Assembly (NCBI GenBank): GCA_018292915.2
Contig: JACVVK020000224.1
Location: 757,001 to 821,000, forward strand
Direction of reading: 5' to 3'
Origin: Batillaria attramentaria
Taxonomy: Eukaryota > Mollusca > Gastropoda > Batillariidae
DNA length: 64,000 bases
A program made the position numbers and the translations under genes. This document shows, piece after piece, positions 53,431 to 64,000 of the stretch (its first letter is position 1; each line of letters starts with the position of its first letter). Under the pieces are notes generated by a model that worked only from the letters and a program-made list of their open reading frames with translations, did not search any database and was not told where the DNA came from.

Positions 53431-53531
53431 CATCTGCAACATTCAATTGACACCTATCACACCTGTCGCCTGCACACTGCATGCACGAAGGATGACTTTG
53501 GTGTAGTCAATAATTCGAAACTGACGTTAGA

Positions 53532-54031
53532 CTTTTTTCTTTTTTTTTTGGCTGCCACAACTCTTTGCCGGCTCCAGTGGTGTTCCTCCCTGGTAATGGG
53601 TGGACTCCACGGAGGGCTCGGAAGTTGGGGCAATTTTTATTATGCATGATGATGGAGATGAGGATGATGGTAAGATGATGCTATGGAGGTCCGTGTGGTT
53701 TGGGACTGCGGGACAGGGCCGCATTCCACGCTTCCTGTCATAAATATCTCGGTATTAACCAGGCCCGGGAAGTACCGCACCTGTGGTGCCGGCCGTGCAA
53801 TCATCCACATCGTAAGACGTGTCATACCAAGGGAAGCACCCCCATAGTCGCACCCGTGAAGTGGGTGAAGCTCGGCTGTGTGGCAACACCCTCCCCATTG
53901 GGCCCATAGCACACCCGCTCTGGGTAGGAGCCGACCTAGGTAGGAAAAATCCCGCTTGCCTCGGCTGGGACTCGAACCCGAGTATCCCGGTCCATAGTCA
54001 GAAGTGCTAACCACTACACTACGGGGGCCGG
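53532..54031 (-). mobile_element. SINE family D (tRNA-derived), copy 1
   Basis: About 500 bp. On the minus strand it has a tRNA-like head (GTAGTGTAGTGGTTAGCAC box A; GGGTTCGAGTCCC box B), a body, and an A-rich tail. The target duplication is TGACGTTAGA (53522-53531, 54032-54041). It lies just upstream of the TBC1D5 leader exon. The second copy at 55704 is very similar. Confidence 0.9.
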
Positions 54032-54842
54032 TGACGTTAGATTCTCACAAGGTTGGACGAAGCTGACAAAGATTTCACCACCTCAACGATCCACAGTAAA
54101 GAACTGAAGCAAGAATCCTAATCAATTATGAATGCTGACAGTCTAACAAACAAAAACTGCAGTGCTTATAATACAGCGACGTCATGGAATTAATTTGCAT
54201 CCAAAGCCCAACTTTTGACATACCTAGACTCCCCGGAAGGGAAAGGGGGCCGCACTCGCAGCATTCACTCACCTATTAGTTCCCTTTGAGTATGTAATAC
54301 TTTTCACTTCTGCAAACACTACTTTTTTTTCTTTTATTTTTATTTGCTGAAAATCGGCAACTGAATGACCAAATGTACATGTACTATAGAAACATGCACA
54401 GGTACGTCCTCTCGCTAGCTAGCACTAAGCAAACATGCCAAAATGCAGACAGAAAAAGCAATTGTCTGCGAAAGTGTGTGAGCATGGCTCACTATGACAG
54501 TTCAAGGCCGTTGTAGTTCTCATTCATACCGCCAGTAGCTGACAGTGTACTGCATTCAGAGCGTAGCCTTAATTATCATTAATGTTATGTATACAGTGTA
54601 TTATAGACCATTAAAGTCCGTAGTCGCAATACGTTTGTCAGGCATACAACACTGCTGTGAAAAAATTTACAATCGAATGCGCTTAGCCTGTGCATCAGAA
54701 TCAGTCACGTGGAACACAATATTACATCTGAAACCATTGTGCTGACTCGGGCTGGTATATTGGTATACATGTGTAATGGTATTGGTATGGTAGACTTCTC
54801 CTCGGCGCACATATCCATTGCTGACATGCTCACGGTGGTTGG

Positions 54843-55181
54843 AGGACGAAGCAGTGAAAGCCTGCTGCCGCTAAGAGCTACTTTATGTGCAAACCTCCAC
54901 CCTGCTATTCGCTCTGGTGTGTGCGATAGTATTACTGTTTACCACGACACCAGCCACAGACTACTCTTCTTTGAAAGATGAACGTGGGATTTTTGGCGTG
55001 CGCACTTGATGTATGTGCGTGCATGTACACGAAGGCGAGACAGGCACCGTAAACAAATCTGCACATGGATTTGACGATATGGTCAGCAAAAATCCCACCA
55101 TATTCCTGCCCACCGAGGACTTGAACCAGGCAGCTCAGGATCCGAAGTCGGATGCCTTAACCACTAGACCAAATCCCCTGT
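54843..55181 (-). mobile_element. SINE family C (tRNA-derived), copy with head
   Basis: On the minus strand the head reads GGTCTAGTGGTTAAGGCATC and GGTTCAAGTCC, good box A and box B matches. The body is shared with 5340-5612. Confidence 0.78.
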
Positions 55182-55375
55182 CATATATTGTTTTACATAC
55201 GTAGAAGTGTATCGCATACCGAGCAGATGACATGTTACATATTTAATTTGGCCGCGGACTGAAGACCAGGCAGACAGGCGATTGGCGGACATTTTTATAT
55301 TGTTTTTTTTATCAACATGTAATAACGATAATCATGGAAGCGTTAGGCCAAAGAAAGTCAAATTTCTCAACTATT

Positions 55376-56251
55376 CAGGTTGGGGAATCGCTGAGGGGGA
55401 AAAAAAAAAAGACTGAAACCACACCTGCTGGGTGGTCACAGGGGAAACACCCTACTTAAGAAAACAAATTCTAGCATTTTTAGAGGCATTTCATAGCCTC
55501 TCCTGGCACCCAAAAGTAAAATACTGTCTTGGTACTGACATACATGTACATCTTCAAAAATGAAGTTAAGACTGCCCCATAATTATGGCCTTGCATGTAT
55601 CATATGATATCTGATGACTGTGTGTGTAACCCTTTTTCCCCATTCCTTTTTTTTTTTTTTTTTTTTGCTGGAATTTAGATTTTTTTGCCTAAAAGGGTAG
55701 GAATTTTTTTTTTTTTTTGCTGCCACAACTCTTTGCCGGCTCCAGTGGTGTTCCTCCCAGGTCATGGGTGGAATCCACGGAGGGCTCGGAAGTTGGGGCA
55801 ATTTTTATTATGCATGATGATGGAGATGAGGATGATGGTAAGATGATACTATGGAGGTCCGTGTGGTTTGGGACTGCGGGACAGGGCCGCATTCCACGCT
55901 TCCTGTCATAAATATCCCGGCATTAACCAGGCCCGGGAACTACGGCACCTGCGGTGCCGGCCGTGTAATCATCCACATCATAAGACGTGTCATACCAAGG
56001 GAAGCACCCCCAAAGTCGCACCCGTGAAGTGGGTGAAGCTCGGCTGTGTGGCAACAGCCTCCCCATTGGGCCCATAGCACACCCGCTCTGGGTAGGAGCC
56101 GACCTAGGTAGGAAAAATCCCGCTTGCCTCGGCTGGGACTCGAACCCGGGTCTCCCGGTCCATAGTCCGAAGTGCTAACCACTACACTACGGGGGCCGGT
56201 GGTAGGAAAATTGGCTAAAAATTGCCAAATGACTGAAAATTCTCCAGCCTG
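55376..56251. mobile_element. MITE family M, copy 2, carrying a SINE
   Basis: Ends CAGGTTGGGGAATC and ATTCTCCAGCCTG, flanked by ACTATT / ACTATC (55370-55375, 56252-56257). The corresponding empty site in repeat R at about 12270 reads CTACTAATAGAATC. Body blocks are shared with copy 1 (GCCTCTCCTGGCACCCAA). SINE family D interrupts it at 55704-56200. Confidence 0.82.
55704..56200 (-). mobile_element. SINE family D, copy 2
   Basis: Nearly identical to 53532-54031, with target duplication GGTAGGAA (55696-55703, 56201-56208). Copy 1 of MITE M has the matching unoccupied sequence GATAGGAAATTTGGCTGAAA. Confidence 0.92.
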
Positions 56252-56672
56252 ACTATCAGAAGCCTCAAAGTCATGAGAATGGTCGCAATGGGTAAAACGA
56301 AAAGGAACATCTATAGATTCCTTTGGCAAACAGCCTTACAACTTTCTTAGTGGCAGGTTTTCCCAGCAGAACACATCAGGAACACAGAGACTTCAAGTGC
56401 ATGCAGGCGAGCTCAAGAGTGCCACTGTTTCAACACAAAAACTGTCTACTGTGAATCCTACGGTCATCTCAGAATTGTTCGCCGCCACGTCATGCGTGTG
56501 AGAAGAGATAAATCAATCCGAATCACACAGTGAGACTGCCAGTTTTTTTTGTTTTTTTTTTAGCCTCAGTTGCATGCAGGATGCCTCAGACTTTTGTTTT
56601 GTTTTGTTTTTGTTTTGTCGAGCATCCTTTCTTCTTTGGCTCCTTTTTTTCCAACAGTAGTTAGTTCATGAA

Positions 56673-56835
56673 GAGAGGCCGGCCTCGCAACAGCTGGAGG
56701 CGGGACACTGAGGCAGAGCTATGTAAGCAGGGGACCAACTGGACTGGAGTGGCAAGACTAACCCAGAACAGAGTGCGATGGCGAAGGGTTGTCGATGGCC
56801 TATGCTCCACGTGGAGCCAAGGGCCTAAGTAAGTA
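56673..56835 (+). mobile_element. 5'-truncated LINE copy (last 163 bp)
   Basis: The last part of the LINE above (GAGGCCGGCCTCGCAACAGC to GGGCCTAAGTA). It is flanked by AGTTAGTTCATGAA on both sides (56659-56672, 56836-56849), a clean 14-bp target duplication. Confidence 0.92.
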
Positions 56836-56984
56836 AGTTAGTTCATGAACATTTTTTTTCTTTTACATACATAAGTGCGTGAGACTGCCAGTGGTATACA
56901 ATCAATAAACCTTATGACACAGAAACCATTCCAGACATGTGCACACAAAATCCATCTCTCCTGTAACTATGGCAACAGGAACGG

Positions 56985-57330
56985 TTGTGCAAATTGGACC
57001 AGACTTCTGACTAATCCATTTCCACCATTTGATCTCCGTGGCTCCAAAACTGCCGCCTCCATCGCAGAGGCCAGATGAAAAGCACACAATTCTGGAGTGA
57101 CTCACTTTTCGCGACACCGCCGGAAATCCGCTGACAGCACATCAGTTGTGATGAATCCTTGGAGACGGGGCTTCAGCAGAGCGAATTATCCCACGGCGTG
57201 AACTTCAAATGTAATCATATATACAGTCGATCCAGTATTCTTAGCGGAGACAGTGGAAAACGTAGCTGGTTTCTTTGTTTGATTATGGCGACTGAGATTA
57301 TAATTCCATTGCTGTGCGAGATCAAAGGTA
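56985..57330. promoter_or_regulatory. Possible CpG-rich divergent promoter
   Basis: CpG-dense text (TTTCGCGACACCGCCGGAAA at about 57107) includes CCGGAA, an ETS-type motif common in divergent promoters. On the plus strand an ATG at 57285 (start MATEIIIPLLCEIK) runs to a possible donor at 57327/57328. On the minus strand an ATG at 57062 starts MEAAVLEPRRSNG, and a strong donor-like GTGAGT lies at about 57103. No second exon was found for either side, so this is a suggestion only. Confidence 0.25.
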
Positions 57331-57416
57331 TTCAGTTCCTCAAAAGCTCTCTGAAACACACAAAAGAAAACGTTCTGCACAATCAACACACAGCTAGAAT
57401 TAATTCTCTAAAGGGC

Positions 57417-57456
<40 letters not shown>

Positions 57457-57904
57457 CACAGCAAGAGAGAGAGAGAGAGAGATGCTGGTAGTTCAGATCA
57501 GTTTGGTTCACATCCCTGCACTTGGGAAAGCCCATAATGCTCTCCCGCCCCCCCCCCCCCCCCCCCCATCTCTCTTTAATCTCCCCAATGTCATTTGAGA
57601 CTGTTCAAATGTTGATTTAACTTACCTGGGCCCTCTCATGCTTTCTAGGTGCAATGTTGGTGAAAATGAGCTAGGTACTACAAACAGGCACCTAATTTAC
57701 TAAGGCAACAGCCTCAGCTGACCATACAATCCATTTAGGAGATTAAGAATCTCAAAAGAGAAAATTCTGGCATTCAAATATGCAGAACAGAGATGAATAT
57801 ATCATAACCAATGATGATGACAGGACAAAGATCTCCAGCTAATGAACGGTTTTACTGTCAACACTCTGTCTACCTGTACTGTGGTGTACTAAACAATCAG
57901 GGAT

Positions 57905-58591
57905 TAAAAAATAAAATGGTCCATGGTCCAAAGGGTGGGGTGGGTGGGTGTTTGGGAGTTTAACGTCCTTTTCCACCACGTAAAGGTGATATCAAAGACG
58001 GGGGCAACGAGAAAAAAGGCCAGCACAAATATTTGGCCCCAGCCGGCGCATTAATTTTTGGCATGATTTTTAGTGTTTCAGAGGTGAAAACACTTTGTTG
58101 TGAGGAAACTTTTTAAAAACTAAACTCTGTGCAGAGTGTGCATTTTCGCATCATTTCAAGTGCTTCAGAGGAGGAGAAACACTTCTTTTTTTTGGGGGGG
58201 GGGGGGGGAGGGGGGAAAGAGTTTTACGCAAAAGGTGGAAATCCGCCAGAGGGTGGAAAATTTTCAGCAGGATTCCATATCCACGCTGGTCATCGGCCAC
58301 AGGCCGATTTAGTTTGAAAATGTCTGATTAATTTCTTACCAAGGTGGACGCGTGTCCTACGATTTCTGTGCCACAGTGGGAAATCTTCAGGACAAATGTC
58401 TTGTACTTTTATGGTCAGCCCAGGCATTTGTCCTGTTATAGTTCCAACAGATATGAATTAAAGCCCTGCTCTGGTGATCCCGCCGGCTGGGGCCAAATAT
58501 TTGTGCTGGCCTTTTTTCTCGTTGCCCCGTCTTTGATATTACCCTTATATGGTGGAAAAGGACGTTAAACTCCCAAACACCCACCCACCCT
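57905..58591 (+). mobile_element. Family E copy flanked by two opposed truncated family A SINEs
   Basis: Family A in reverse at 57937-58046 and forward at 58478-58591. Both lack the tRNA-like head and stop at nearly the same point (GGCCCCAGCCGG / CCGGCTGGGGCC). Family E text lies between them (58050-58275: GTGCTTCAGAGGAGGAG, GGTGGAAATCCGCCAGAGG), followed by the CTGGC repeat (58340-58440). Confidence 0.65.
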
Positions 58592-58919
58592 GCTCTGGTG
58601 TACTAGATAATGGGAGAATGCATAGTACTGTATCAAAGTACCACACACACAAAACCACCACATGTTACCACCAAACTGTCAAGACCCACTGGATTTATCG
58701 CAGTCGTTTTCTCCCGAGTGTCCTCACATGCTGAACAGACTGTTTCCGCTGCTGACGGTTTACAAACACAGCACAGGTGTGAATACTATAGGTGCACTTC
58801 CAGGCTGACCTGTTAACCACGGCAGGTCCCTTCCTGTTCTCCCGCCCCTATTCCCTCCCAACAAAGTAACACACACATGCACAAGCGCACACACACACAC
58901 ACACACATGCACACCCCCC

Positions 58920-58970
<51 letters not shown>

Positions 58971-61900
58971 GTATTGTTAATGGGTTTTTGTTTTGTTTTT
59001 TTCTTCACTTTGTTGTTGTTTTTCTTGTTTCCCTCAGTCTGTCTATAGGTTGTGCGAAGCAAGAAAATTGCACCGTGATTTAAAGTGAGAAATAAATTGT
59101 TTAGTATCATTTTACTGATACTGAGGCATACAAATCAATTAAATTACATGTACCTGGCACAAAGACATTGCAAGGGAAGGTATACAATTAGAAAAGACCA
59201 GAACTTTTGTGGTGAACACTGCAGAACCCTGCGGATATGTGCAAAAAGGGAAATTTATAACTAAACATGATGCATTCATTTACGTCAGACAAGATGTTGT
59301 GCAATTACCGTCGACACACATCCAAACAATGTTGATCAAACATTACGCCAAGCTTCTACTTGCACTACCCAAACAAATTATTCTGTGCATATCCCTTGGA
59401 ACAGGCAAAAGCCCCTGTGACAGAGTGCGGTAACCAAACACACCCATTGTGCCGCACTGAAGCAAGACTCACTGGAGCTAACCATAATGACGGATCAATA
59501 CCTCTCCCTCTGCTTTTTAACCTTTTCTTTCCTTTTTTTTTCTTTTTTTCTTTTAATATCCTCCTTATCTCATTCTGAGTCATGAGAACTGGAAAAGGGG
59601 GGGGGGGGGTGAGGGTGGGAGGGGGCTCGTGACTTCAATTGTAGCAACCACCTTAACCCACACCCTCCGACGAAATAAGACACTGATCATTATTTAGCTT
59701 TCGCAGCTTGTGCAGTTTTGTTTGTTTCGATCCTTTCATAAATTCTGATACTGTCAACTGTCTTCACAATAAATGATACTCTGCTGATCATATCAGTGCT
59801 TCATAGACCGATTGTTGTTGTCCACCTCAGTTAAAATAAAAAAAATAAAAAAATCTGACATACTAGTTCCTATCATTCCTGCATTCAAATATCCTCTTAT
59901 TTTACAGTCAGCCAAAACATTTGGATGGAATGTACACCACAAATGAGGGACAAAGGTCATTTGGGGCAAATGGGAGTTCCTGGTACTGTACCACTGAAAA
60001 GTGCAGAAAATAAGCTTTGTTTTAGTGTAAATGTTATTTCCCTCGCAAAATATGTTTCCTGAGAAAACGGCCATTTTGTCATGAGAATCATGCCAGTACA
60101 GTGTGCATGGTTTATCATGCTCGTTTCTAACATGTTTATAAGCTGCATTCAGCCTTGAAACTTTCACTGAAGTTGTACTATTAAGGACCCCAAAATGAAG
60201 GGGAAAAAACACCTCATTCACTAAAATTGACCCAAACTTTTTTTTTTCTTGTTTTTTTTCTTTCCAAGTTTTCTGAAAAATGGGTGGGTGACCATCACCC
60301 TTTTGTGGGATCAGATCACAATTGTTCTATTAGTATCATGATTAATACCATGTACATGTATGTATTAAGCCCTGCTACATGCATATTGACGCTTATATCC
60401 AAAGAGACAAACACACGTATATATATACGTTATGTAATAATAATAGCTCTTATAATAGCTCAAAGAGCACTCAGTCCGCTACACACACACATTCTCACGC
60501 ATACATGAAACACTAAGTATGTGTGCGGGGGGGGGGGGGGGGGGGGGTAGATGCAGATACTTATACAGATCATATGCTATCTTGAATAGGTGAGTCTTTA
60601 GTTTTGACTTAAACTGTGGGAGGGTCTGTGCGTTCCTAAGGGACGGAGGCAGAGAATTCCATTCCAGGGAGGCACAGAAACTGAAAGAGCGCTCACCAAC
60701 AAAATGTTATGTATACCAGATCTATACAATGTGTCTCAAGAGACCAACCGCCTACCATCTGCACACAAGGCAGGCAAATAAGATGTGTGATCGAACTGTG
60801 GTACATCAAGTACATGTAACCGATTTCTGGCACCATGTCAGAACAGCAGCTGACCCCAAGGGGAACAGCTCTCTTCAGGGAAGGCTCGGCTTGACTAACA
60901 TTGACGTTAGCCACTAGTTGCTGAGCCCGTCAGCGAGACAGCACTGTCCGCTGCAGAAGCAGGGGGGTAGCTGATGAGTCATCCCTTAGATCAACTGTCT
61001 ATCCCCCCACTAGTTACGAACTCCTTCTTCCCCAGTCACTACTCCCTCATCCCCCTCCACCCCACCTCCCTTTCTCAGGCACGCACTATAGACCAAGTGC
61101 TGGTAAGTGGCAACAGCAAATTACTATGGCCCTAGCACTCACGCTGCAATGTGCGACACTGGCATGCTGAGAATAATTTTTAAGCCTATAAGCAATTAAA
61201 ACATAGAAACATCTCTGTTACCCGTTTCAAGACATCACTGGACGCGGAACTGAAAGTGAAACTACTGAGTCTGTGGGAGCTGGGTCACTGAAAATAATCA
61301 TTACTGTTGCCCCTGAATTTCTGTTTAGGAAACATTACATCATAGTTTCTCAATATGGCTATTAAGAGTTGCTTGCGGCCAACACACTTGTTCTCTTGCA
61401 TGCAGCCGAACGGAAGCGAGTGATAAATTATCCCCTAGAGTACTGCCGGCAATATTGACAGTTTTAGCAGAACATCTGTATGCCTGTGCTAAGCATATTT
61501 CTGTGTCATACTTTTAATGCCAGCAAACATCAAAGGTTTATTGAGAGTCCGGATCGATCGTCAGTCATGCAGTTACATGATACACCAAAATTGCCTGCTA
61601 ACACTGATTACATTCAACCGTGCCAGAGGAAATTACCAATCTGTTGATCAGTACAATATGCTCTCCTATAATTCTATCTAGCTCCCTCAACTCAACCCCT
61701 CCCCCCCCCCCCCCCCCTTCCTGCCCTCTTCCCCGCAAGCACCTCCCCCCCCCCCCCTCCTTTCCACCCATTCCCATGTTATCTGGGAAACTGCAGAATA
61801 TTCTGACGATTCACCACTCCATGCTGAAACAATGCACCGCCTAGACTGTTTCCTATCAACAAAATGAAACCATTCTGGAAACGCACACAAACTTCTTCCA

Positions 61901-63130
61901 AAAAGCTGGTCCGTTCGGAACTGAATTGCCTCAGCCGAACCATGCACAACTTAGCATCTCATACAACCCCGGGAAAACATGGCTGGGACGGAAAGACAGC
62001 TTTACGCGGAAGACACTACTGCAAAATGAGGAAGAGATATTTACCTATTTCCGCAAGACTGCAGACCTCAGACGCAGGAATCTCCCTGTAAACGGCTGTT
62101 GCCGTCAGTCCACCGGCCTCCCAGCCACTGCAGATGCTGGAAAGGTGACGGCCAAAGTGATGTGTCACATGAACATAAACATCACGTGACCTTCAGTTTT
62201 GGTTACCAGTCAACTCGGCCCACAGCCAACTCGGCCAACAACGAACTCGGCCAACAACGAACTCGCCCACCTCATGGTCAGGTATCAGCAAAAGGCCATA
62301 GTCAGCTCGGCCCAAGAGCATTGTCAATTCGTACAAATATTTATCTTTACGTGTAATGAGATTGTGAAATACATGTACAAGTGAAGCACAATCATGTGAC
62401 CTTGCTTTGTTACACTGTATGGTGTGTTTTCTGTGTGTGTGTGTGTGTGTGTGTGTGCCTGCCTGCGCTAGCTGTCAGTGTTGTGATTTGGAAAGGGCTG
62501 ATCAAAGCTGAACCACAGACATGGTTGTCTCTGTTGCTTTTTTAATCTTCAAGAACTGCAAATATGTCCAAAAAAAAGTACACAAGCAGACTTTCAACAA
62601 CAACAACAACAACAACAAAAAAGGCAAAAATCGGGTTCAATCTCATACACACGTTTTCATCATGTGTACACACACACACACACACACTGGACATCAACAT
62701 GGTACTCAACAGCTCAGATATTCAACGAAACAATTTCACGAGACAAAATCTCAACCATTTATACACAGAAAGGGGAAAACGCCTTTACTGGTGTACTTTT
62801 GTTTTAATAGCAGAAACTCCTGACCACAATTTTATGCATTAATTTCAAGCAAACCATATCATGCCATGTGCAGCGTGTGTATTCTGGCAGCTCTTGCACT
62901 GCAAGTCATGGGGAAGTTAGGTGTCGATCTGCGAAGGTAATTTAAAAAAAAAAAAGTTTTTAAGTTACCAACAGGATATTCTGAAAAATAAACAGCACAC
63001 TTCACTTGGACTTTATTCCTTGAACTTATCTGACTTATTTTCAAACAAAAGGAAGCATGAAACATGAACACATCGTTGATAAAGAGAGGTACAATATATA
63101 TATATATACTAACTACACAAGAAATGTTGG
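58592..63130. other. Intergenic stretch, no gene recognised
   Basis: Contains long (CA)n at 58884-58968, poly-G runs (59599, 60526), C-rich tracts at 61700-61760 and a dispersed-repeat segment at about 60570-60720 (GGTGAGTCTTTAGTTTTGAC, GAATTCCATTCCAGGGAGGC). At 62209-62273 there is a short tandem repeat of the 16-bp type AACTCGGCCAACAACG. A 142-codon open frame on the minus strand (59793-60221) has no recognisable domain and ordinary AT-rich composition, so it is not called. Confidence 0.55.
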
Positions 63131-63224
63131 AATTTTTAGCCAAAGGTGGAAATCCACCAAAAGGTGGAAGTTTTTAAGCCCTGATATCTTTTCACACTAG
63201 ATGCGCATCTACCATTCTGTGCAC

Positions 63225-63633
63225 TGGAAAAAATCCAATTCCAAGGCAACTCCCAGACCTTCATCAACAGCTGCCTTAAAACTAAAAGAATCCTCCAGAT
63301 CCGCTGGCCAGACACCATCAGCAACATTGACCTGTGGCAGAGAACACACCAGCTGCCAGCTGAAGACGAGATCCGGAGAAGAAGATGGCGGTGGCTTGGT
63401 CACACACTTAGGACGCCAGTGTCCAACACCACCAGGCAGGCCCTCACATGGAACCCCCAGGGTAAGTGAAAGAGAGGACGGCCGAACAACACCTGGTGAC
63501 GCGATCTCGAGGCAGACACTAGGAAGATGGGATGCAACTGGAGACAACTAGAAACAATGGCCCAGGACAGAGGACTCTGGCGGACTGTTGTAGGTGGCCT
63601 ATACCCCAGTAGGGGTGACGGGCCTAAGTAAGG
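63225..63633 (+). pseudogene. Divergent, decayed LINE 3' end
   Basis: Translation follows the C-terminal region of the full-length LINEs with many changes ([39 protein letters not shown]) and contains two in-frame stops. The 3' end GGGCCTAAGTAAG is conserved. It is a related but distinct and older family. It ends about 15 bp from the stop codon of the zinc-finger gene on the other strand. Confidence 0.85.
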
Positions 63634-63647
63634 GAACTCCGTTCATT

Positions 63648-64000
63648 CTATTTTACACCGTCTCCCTTATCTGGTCCTCTGTGGGTCTTCAGATGTTGTT
63701 TCAAGGTGCTGGACTGGTTGAAGGCTGTGCCACACTGGTTACAGACAAAGGGTTTCTCACCTGTATGGATCATCATATGCCGTTTCAAACTGCCGTACTG
63801 GGTGAAAGTTGCCCTGCATTGTTGACACACAAATGGTTTCTCACCAGTGTGCACCTTCATGTGCTGCTTCAAATTGCTGGTCTGATTGAAAGCTGAGCCA
63901 CACTCTTTACACACATATGGCTTGTCACCAGTATGGATCATCATGTGCTGTTTCAAATTGCAGGAGCGGACGAAAGCTGCCTGGCAATGTTCACACACAT
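63648..64000 (-). CDS. C2H2 zinc-finger protein, C-terminal end (partial)
   Basis: Four classical C2H2 fingers in tandem (C-x2-C-x12-H-x3-H) joined by TGEKPF/TGDKPY-type linkers, then a short tail RGPDKGDGVK and a TAG stop at 63648-63650. The reading frame is open to the window edge, so the start and further fingers lie outside. Tandem linker-joined fingers usually bind DNA in the nucleus. Fingers share SSTLKQHL/TSNLKQHM-like helix text, a sign of recent internal duplication. It cannot be matched to a named gene from this part. Confidence 0.92.
   Translation of the reverse strand, partial: VCEHCQAAFVRSCNLKQHMMIHTGDKPYVCKECGSAFNQTSNLKQHMKVHTGEKPFVCQQCRATFTQYGSLKRHMMIHTGEKPFVCNQCGTAFNQSSTLKQHLKTHRGPDKGDGVK

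Larger units (their letters stand above)
54625..56420 (+). repeat. Interspersed repeat R split by three insertions
   Basis: Collinear with 11970-12420 but interrupted by SINE family C (54843-55181) and by MITE M (55376-56251), which is itself interrupted by SINE family D. The flanking pieces still align (CATGGAAGCGTTAGGCCAAA before, AATGGTCGCAATGG after the MITE). Confidence 0.7.

Noticed and set aside
59793..60221. 142-codon minus-strand open frame
   Set aside because: Low-complexity ends, no known motif, no supporting splice sites or neighbours. Such length is expected by chance in AT-rich DNA of this size.
61687..61947. Gly-rich open frame from C/G runs
   Set aside because: It arises from poly-C tracts at 61700-61760; there is no domain evidence.

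Overview
The window looks like nuclear DNA of a marine mollusc, most likely a gastropod. It has long introns, GT-AG splice sites, dense (CA)n and poly-G/poly-C microsatellites, many tRNA-headed SINEs and several MITE families. The clade call is an inference from repeat style and was not tested against a database. Exons were worked out by hand from splice sites, reading phase and similarity to remembered protein families.

Layout. (1) 1-7.5 kb, plus strand: the 3' half of a type I membrane protein gene. Its exons encode calcium-binding EGF-like domains, then a SEA-like domain, a cysteine-containing stretch, a transmembrane helix and a short Ser/Tyr-rich tail. Its first complete exon is preceded by three tandem copies of the same exon's first half. 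(2) 9-16 kb: intergenic DNA with old duplications and SINEs. (3) 16.3-53.4 kb, minus strand: a complete TBC1D5 orthologue (RabGAP of the retromer/autophagy system). One 5'UTR exon and 20 coding positions give about 841 residues, with every intron phase consistent. One coding position exists twice (43.4 and 40.5 kb). The two exons are both 103 nt, in the same phase, and lie between the arginine finger and glutamine finger of the GAP active site, so they look like a mutually exclusive pair. (4) 53.4-63.2 kb: intergenic DNA with nested transposons and a possible CpG-rich divergent promoter near 57.1 kb. (5) 63.6-64.0 kb, minus strand: the C-terminal end of a C2H2 zinc-finger gene, cut by the window edge.

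Mobile DNA is the other main content. Two near-identical full-length RTE/CFDP2-like LINEs (21.2-24.5 kb minus; 46.9-50.2 kb plus) have perfect target-site duplications. One keeps a 1011-codon ORF and the other has a one-base frameshift. There are at least four tRNA-derived SINE families. Several non-autonomous DNA transposon families can be delimited by terminal inverted repeats and target-site duplications (6 bp ATTAGA, 4 bp AAAT, 8 bp hAT-like, TTAA, 5 bp TTTAG). Some of these boundaries are confirmed by empty paralogous sites inside the window. A 2.15 kb array of a 44-bp minisatellite fills one TBC1D5 intron.
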